In this document: piece after piece, positions 7,565 to 11,221 of the stretch
Layout of the letters: the number at the start of each line of letters is the position of its first letter
Numbering within the stretch: the first letter of the stretch is position 1
NCBI GenBank assembly: GCA_002392645.1
Contig: DGHL01000054.1
Coordinates: 1-11,221 of the forward strand
Reading direction: 5' to 3'
Length of the DNA stretch: 11,221 nucleotides
Origin: Prevotellaceae bacterium UBA3849
GTDB lineage: Bacteria > Bacteroidota > Bacteroidia > Bacteroidales > Bacteroidaceae
Translations under genes and position numbers: made by a program
Notes under the pieces: generated by a model
Told to the model about the DNA's origin: nothing
The model's input: only the letters and a program-made list of their open reading frames with translations
The model's database searches: none

Positions 7565-9013
7565 ATGCTTGACATCATACTGCCACTCTGCATACTGCTC
7601 TATTTCATGATGCTCTATGCAGTAAGCCATGCCGTATCCAAAAACAGCGGAGGCTCCGCCTTCTATCGTGGCGACAGGCAGTCACCGTGGTATATGGTGG
7701 CGTTTGGCATGGTCGGAGCCAGCATATCAGGTGTCACCTTCGTCAGTGTGCCAGGCATGGTGCTTCACTCTGACATGACATACCTGCAGACGTGCATGGG
7801 CTTCATATTGGGCTACTTCGTAGTAGCTTTTGTGCTACTACCCATATACTACAGACTCAACCTCACGTCTATATACACCTACCTGCAACGCGCAGGCAGC
7901 GAGGCTTATAAGACAGGAGCATCATTCTTCATACTGTCCAAACTACTTGGTTCGGCAGCTAAATTCTATGTGCCCTGCTTCATAGTAAGCCACATGTTGG
8001 AGTGCAGTTTTCCGCTTACCGTATGCGCACTACTCATCCCCATCTGGCTATACACACGCAAAAGCGGCATCAAGGCATTAGTATGGACCGACACGCTGCA
8101 AACCTTCTTTATGCTTGCGGCACTGCTGCTTATATTATATAATGTCTATACCGAACTGACCAACGGCACAGATGCCATGACAACGACAGAAGTAGCAAGC
8201 AATGTATGGCACAGCAGCTACAGTCGTGTATTCAACTTCAGCGACTGGAACTCTTCCTCTCATTTCCTCAAGTGTTTTATATCAGGTATCTTCATTGTCA
8301 TCGTAATGACAGGACTTGACCAGGACATGATGCAGAAGAACCTCACATGCCGTTCACTGCACGATGCACAGAAGGACATGTGCACTTATGGTTTCGCCTT
8401 CGTGCCAGTCAATGCGCTATTCCTCGTACTCGGTGTAATGCTCACCATGCTGCTTGCCAAGAATGGTATGCCACTGCCTGAACGTGCCGACGAACTGCTT
8501 ACCCAGTTTGCCACCAGCCCGCAGCTTTCTTCCGTCATCGTTCCTTGCGCATTCCTGCTTGGCATAATAGCCACATCGTTCTCAACCATCGACAGTGCAC
8601 TGACTGCACTTACCACCAGTTTCTGCATCGACCTGCAGCATAAGCACAGCGAAGATGACACCAAACACAGGTCACGAGTACACCTTGCCATGACTTTTGC
8701 CATGGCAATATGCTGCATTCTTTTCGATCAGCTCAACTCAACGTCATTGATTGATGCCATATACAAACTCGTCAGCTATACCTACGGTCCACTGCTTGGA
8801 CTATTTGCATACGCCATGCTGTTCCCCAAACAGCCAAGCAAACGCAAGGGATGTGTAGCTGCAATCTGCATATTGTCACCATTGCTCTGCCTCGCACTAG
8901 ACCATTTCGTCCCAATCTTTACTGGGTATCACTTTGGTTACGAGCTACTACTCATCAACGGTTTGCTGACATTCACCGCACTGTGGAGCTTGTATAGGAT
9001 AGAAAGACTATAA
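7565..9013 (+). CDS. Sodium:solute symporter (SSS family), about 482 aa
   Basis: An inner-membrane sodium-coupled importer. About thirteen hydrophobic segments are visible, from LDIILPLCILLYFMML at the N-terminus to the last one ending near RIERL, matching the 13-helix LeuT-fold layout of the SSS family. The stretch GMVGASISGVTFVSVPG and the SFSTIDSALTALTTSF segment (Ser/Thr residues of the likely sodium site) are characteristic. I chose the ATG at 7565; a GTG nine bases upstream (7556) is also in frame but would only add MVR. It follows the GH43-like gene so closely that the two are almost surely one transcript. The likely substrate is the sugar or sugar acid released by that enzyme; sialic acid, arabinose and others are open. 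Its stop codon lies directly beside a border repeat. Confidence 0.9.
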   Translation: MLDIILPLCILLYFMMLYAVSHAVSKNSGGSAFYRGDRQSPWYMVAFGMVGASISGVTFVSVPGMVLHSDMTYLQTCMGFILGYFVVAFVLLPIYYRLNLTSIYTYLQRAGSEAYKTGASFFILSKLLGSAAKFYVPCFIVSHMLECSFPLTVCALLIPIWLYTRKSGIKALVWTDTLQTFFMLAALLLILYNVYTELTNGTDAMTTTEVASNVWHSSYSRVFNFSDWNSSSHFLKCFISGIFIVIVMTGLDQDMMQKNLTCRSLHDAQKDMCTYGFAFVPVNALFLVLGVMLTMLLAKNGMPLPERADELLTQFATSPQLSSVIVPCAFLLGIIATSFSTIDSALTALTTSFCIDLQHKHSEDDTKHRSRVHLAMTFAMAICCILFDQLNSTSLIDAIYKLVSYTYGPLLGLFAYAMLFPKQPSKRKGCVAAICILSPLLCLALDHFVPIFTGYHFGYELLLINGLLTFTALWSLYRIERL

Positions 9014-9029
9014 AGGTGGGTTCTAAAAA
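9012..9029 (-). repeat. Border repeat, copy 2 (partial)
   Basis: Read leftward this is TTTTTAGAACCCACCTTT, matching the right half of the repeat at 11117-11151 with one difference at the TATT/TTTT position. It overlaps the symporter stop codon and fills the 26-base gap between the convergent symporter and carbonic anhydrase genes. The GTGGGAAT half is missing. Its 15-base core GGTGGGTTCTAAAAA recurs in the same orientation at 10958-10972. Confidence 0.65.
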
Positions 9030-9039
9030 CAAAATAGAA

Positions 9040-9561
9040 TCAGACCAGATCCTCTGTCCCCTGCAGATAGTCTTTGGCATATTGCGCATAGTGTGCGGCA
9101 TAGCTCTCCGCCTGACCCGGAGCAGTTTTCTTTATAAATTTCGCAGGTACACCACCCCATATCTCATGAGCGCCAACCTTCGTACCACCAAGCACCAAGG
9201 CACCGGCAGCTATTATGGCCCCTTCTCCGATATCTGCCTTATCGAGCACTGTTGCGCCCATACCTATCAGGCATCCCTTGCGTAGCGTGCAGGCATGCAC
9301 CGTGGCATTATGGCCTATGGTGACATCGTCCTCCATTACAGTAGGTCCCGTAGTATTGGTGACATGTACGCATGCTCCATCCTGCACGTTGCAGCGATTA
9401 CCCATCGTTACAGGAGCGACGTCGCCCCTTACCACTGCACTGAACCATACAGAGCACTCATTGCCCATGGTGACTTCGCCGACTATGGCGGCGGTTTCAC
9501 TGAAATAGCAGTCGCAACCCCAGCGAGGCGACTTACCGTAAACTTTCTTTATTATTGCCAT
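9040..9561 (-). CDS. Gamma-class carbonic anhydrase family protein (left-handed beta-helix), 173 aa
   Basis: A cytoplasmic trimeric hexapeptide-repeat protein of the YrdA/PaaY/CaiE type, probably a zinc or iron enzyme hydrating carbon dioxide or acting as a related metal-dependent protein. Zinc ligands are H66 (in DGACVH), H84 and H89 (in IGHNATVH), with the same five-residue step as Methanosarcina Cam. R45 and D47 (VVRGD), Q60 and D61 also match the conserved Cam set. Isoleucine/valine-led hexapeptide turns run from about residue 25 to 140, followed by WGGVPAKFIKK and a C-terminal helix that packs against the beta-helix. Length is normal. It starts 20 bases after the M64-type gene, so it is likely the second gene of that transcript. 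Catalytic activity of this subgroup is variable, so the biochemical role stays open. Confidence 0.92.
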   Translation of the reverse strand: MAIIKKVYGKSPRWGCDCYFSETAAIVGEVTMGNECSVWFSAVVRGDVAPVTMGNRCNVQDGACVHVTNTTGPTVMEDDVTIGHNATVHACTLRKGCLIGMGATVLDKADIGEGAIIAAGALVLGGTKVGAHEIWGGVPAKFIKKTAPGQAESYAAHYAQYAKDYLQGTEDLV

Positions 9562-9581
9562 GTGAAATTCTCTTATTATAA

Positions 9582-10937
9582 CTATCTTAACATTATATGC
9601 GGTGAAGCAAGCGGCGGCAGTTCCAATGTCTCTGCAGCATAAGGCAGAACACCCGTAGCTGCCTTGGCAGAGGAAGAATACGTGGCGCTTACGTTGTCGA
9701 AGGCAACAAACCTATTGTACCATTCCTCATTATGTATATTTATTGATGTGCCCTGCACCACCTTCATTACCCTTGCATAGATAAGGAAGCGCGACAAAGC
9801 ATTGAAAATCAAATCCTCATTCGTGACGACACTATTCATGAGGCTTGTCCATGTAGGACGATAGAAATTCTTTGCCACCTCATATACAGCACTGTATCTG
9901 CTATCGGTCTCCGAAGACAAGCCTGCATGCGTCAGATACGTAGAAGCCCCCTGATACCACTTCAGTGCTTCAGATGAGTATGCAGGATTCTGCGCCAACC
10001 TATAACCCACATCACCAGGTTGCATGTCATGCTCGCCAACAAGCAACTTGTACTTTCCGCTCTCTACGAGATATCTATCACTGCGCACATTATCCGTTTC
10101 ATTATCATACTTCACATTAAGACACATGCCGTATAAATAGTGCTTCTTGCATCTATCAATGTATTCATCCGTAGGTTCCGATACGGTGTAATAATATTCA
10201 TCGTCAAGTTTTCCTATTCCATGGCCTATGGCCTCATGCTGCAGTGTACGGGTAAAATAGCTCTTGCCATCTGACGCCTTACACCCAACGGGAACGTAAG
10301 ATATAGAATATCCTACACATATAGAGTCTTTTACCGACGTGCTACCCGTCATCATCGTGACGCCTGCATATTGGTTACTATTCACAAGCATTATTACCAA
10401 AGCGTTTGAAAACCTCGTCTTACTGTTTCTCAATGCCTGCAAAGCACAATTTTCTATCTTGGCAGTATCGCCATAAATCTCCACGTCCGACGTACTCTTA
10501 TGGTATGTCTTGAAAGCCGTATCACGCTGTCTTGTCGTTATGCCGCTCACGTTTGACGCAAATACCACCTCGTACACGTCGCAGTAAGGTTTCAGCGACG
10601 TCATCGGTTCTATGCCGAACAATGCATCAACAGCCTTGTCAACCGCACTGCCGTAGATGCCGTTGTCTATCTCCGACTGCGTATAGCCATCTGCCATGAT
10701 AACGATAGGGAAGCCAACCGAGCCTACTGAGTGCTGAAGCAGCTGTGTAGCATAGCCCGAAGAACCATCCTTTGAGTATTTCACAGTCCACGTATCTCCG
10801 TCATCACCATCGTCGGTAACGCGGAAGTCATCCTCATCTCCACACGAAGACAAGAGGGATACCATAGCCACAACCATGAAAAAGGTCAGCCTATACATTA
10901 AGTCGCACAGTTTATTTGAAATGTCTTTTATCTTCAT
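9582..10937 (-). CDS. M64 (IgA peptidase-like) family metallopeptidase, surface-type lipoprotein, 451 aa
   Basis: Probably a zinc endopeptidase anchored to the outer membrane. A basic N-terminus and hydrophobic stretch end in a lipobox LSSC with the lipidated C32. The following GDEDD is acidic, as in Bacteroidetes lipoprotein export signals that send proteins to the cell surface. The stretch FPIVIMADGYTQSEI (near 76-90) is typical of M64 proteins. The metal site reads HEAIGHGIGKLDDEY at 234-248: H234, E235, H239 and probably D246, with three residues rather than two between HE and H. The separate M64 N-terminal domain seen in some relatives appears absent; only about 40 acidic, linker-like residues lie between the lipidated Cys and the catalytic region. 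No clear promoter was found upstream; a border repeat sits 21 bases before the start. The substrate is unknown; immunoglobulin cleavage is not implied. Confidence 0.85.
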   Translation of the reverse strand: MKIKDISNKLCDLMYRLTFFMVVAMVSLLSSCGDEDDFRVTDDGDDGDTWTVKYSKDGSSGYATQLLQHSVGSVGFPIVIMADGYTQSEIDNGIYGSAVDKAVDALFGIEPMTSLKPYCDVYEVVFASNVSGITTRQRDTAFKTYHKSTSDVEIYGDTAKIENCALQALRNSKTRFSNALVIMLVNSNQYAGVTMMTGSTSVKDSICVGYSISYVPVGCKASDGKSYFTRTLQHEAIGHGIGKLDDEYYYTVSEPTDEYIDRCKKHYLYGMCLNVKYDNETDNVRSDRYLVESGKYKLLVGEHDMQPGDVGYRLAQNPAYSSEALKWYQGASTYLTHAGLSSETDSRYSAVYEVAKNFYRPTWTSLMNSVVTNEDLIFNALSRFLIYARVMKVVQGTSINIHNEEWYNRFVAFDNVSATYSSSAKAATGVLPYAAETLELPPLASPHIMLR

Positions 10938-10957
10938 AATATCATCTAAAGTTTAAT

Positions 10958-10980
10958 GGTGGGTTCTAAAAATTCCCACG
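10958..10980 (-). repeat. Border repeat, copy 3 (inverted)
   Basis: Read leftward, the core runs from GTGGG to CCCAC and differs from the copy at 11127-11147 at one of 21 bases. It faces that copy, so the two form an inverted pair around about 147 bases. It lies just upstream of the M64-type gene and would be in, or next to, its leader. Confidence 0.75.
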
Positions 10981-11017
10981 AGTTAAATTAGTTAATTACA
11001 TGAATAACATTATGTCA

Positions 11018-11025
11018 TATTTTTG
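11018..11025 (+). promoter_or_regulatory. Possible -7 promoter element inside the repeat-flanked segment
   Basis: TATTTTTG matches TAnnTTTG exactly and points rightward into the compound palindrome. At the expected 19-base spacing there is only ATTA rather than TTTG, and the region is AT-rich, so chance is a serious alternative. If active, it would transcribe the 60-base palindrome starting near 11032. Confidence 0.2.
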
Positions 11026-11038
11026 TTTTCTTTCAGTA

Positions 11039-11098
11039 CAAACTGTTAGCTTCCGCGGTCACATAGCCCGCTATGCTTCCTTATCAGCTAACATTTTG
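11039..11098. repeat. Compound palindrome (nested inverted repeat)
   Basis: The outer arms are CAAAcTGTTAGCT (11039-11051) and AGCTAACAtTTTG (11086-11098), twelve paired bases with one mismatch. Inside lies a second perfect inverted repeat, CATAGC (11062-11067) and GCTATG (11070-11075). GCTTCC occurs twice, at 11049-11054 and 11075-11080. The whole 284-base stretch 10938-11221 has no gene; it holds this palindrome, the two repeats flanking it and a terminator. Confidence 0.7.
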
Positions 11099-11116
11099 CC
11101 CTTGAAACAAATTCAA

Positions 11117-11151
11117 AAATCTGACAGTGGGAATTATTAGAACCCACCTTT
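11117..11151 (+). repeat. Border repeat, copy 4
   Basis: This copy is the same 35-base unit as bases 1-35 (33 of 35 identical), with the core at 11127-11147. The ends GTGGG and CCCAC could form a 5-base-pair stem around 11 AT-rich bases. It separates the palindrome from the terminator of the next leftward gene. Confidence 0.75.
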
Positions 11152-11172
11152 ACCGTATTCACACAACTACAT

Positions 11173-11220
11173 AAAAAAGCGAAGATACAAGAATAGAAAG
11201 TTTATCCATGCATCTTCGCT
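11173..11220 (-). terminator. Rho-independent terminator for a leftward gene beyond the edge
   Basis: AGCGAAGAT at 11178-11186 and ATCTTCGCT at 11212-11220 are perfect 9-base arms; two more pairs and a G-T wobble extend the stem inward. Read leftward, the stem is followed by six T residues (the A-run 11173-11178). This predicts a gene on the minus strand ending just right of the window. Confidence 0.6.
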
Positions 11221-11221
11221 G

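Noticed and set aside
9216..9508. Rightward open frames through the carbonic anhydrase gene
   Set aside because: They lack family features, while the leftward frame carries all the zinc ligands and hexapeptide turns.
11039..11098. Integron attC-like site
   Set aside because: The arms GTTAGCT and AGCTAAC do not fit GTTRRRY/RYYYAAC, their order is inside-out for attC, and no integrase or cassette array is present.
11117..11151. Border repeat as a rho-independent terminator
   Set aside because: The best stem is only 5 base pairs with an 11-base loop, and no copy is followed by a proper run of T on either strand.

Overview
The window looks like a chromosomal piece of a Bacteroidales bacterium, most likely Prevotella or a close relative. 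The evidence is a textbook Bacteroidetes promoter (TTTG, 19 bases, TAnnTTTG) ahead of the first gene, weak or absent Shine-Dalgarno sites, a surface-type lipoprotein signal (Cys followed by GDEDD), and families common in that order: a golvesin-domain amidase-like protein, an M64-type peptidase, YgiQ and a GH43-like lipoprotein-free secreted protein. Genes are of moderate GC and the spaces between them are AT-rich. No rRNA, tRNA, CRISPR array or transposase gene was seen.

Layout. Bases 36-9013 are a rightward run of seven genes: a 91-residue unknown protein; a short PlsC-type acyltransferase; a 215-base gap; a large secreted amidase_3/golvesin/Fn3 protein; a 97-residue unknown protein; the radical SAM protein YgiQ; a secreted GH43-like beta-propeller protein whose start overlaps the ygiQ stop; and a sodium:solute symporter. 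Bases 9040-10937 are a leftward pair: an M64-type metallopeptidase lipoprotein followed by a gamma-class carbonic anhydrase-like protein. The last 284 bases hold no gene, but they contain two copies of a short repeat enclosing a compound palindrome, and a terminator for a leftward gene beyond the right edge.

How the parts fit together. The glycosidase-like protein and the symporter are adjacent and may release and import one sugar; no SusC/SusD pair is present, so this is not a classical polysaccharide utilisation locus. The amidase-like protein and the acyltransferase point to the cell envelope. The peptidase is probably displayed at the cell surface. The gamma-carbonic anhydrase is a generic cytoplasmic enzyme that shares its transcript.

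Points worth a second look: a zinc-amidase fold interrupted by a whole golvesin-like domain with all four metal-site residues kept; an HExxxH in place of HExxH in the M64-type peptidase; and a repeat (core GGTGGGTTCTAA) that occurs only at transcription-unit borders, bracketing the peptidase/anhydrase pair and both ends of the window.
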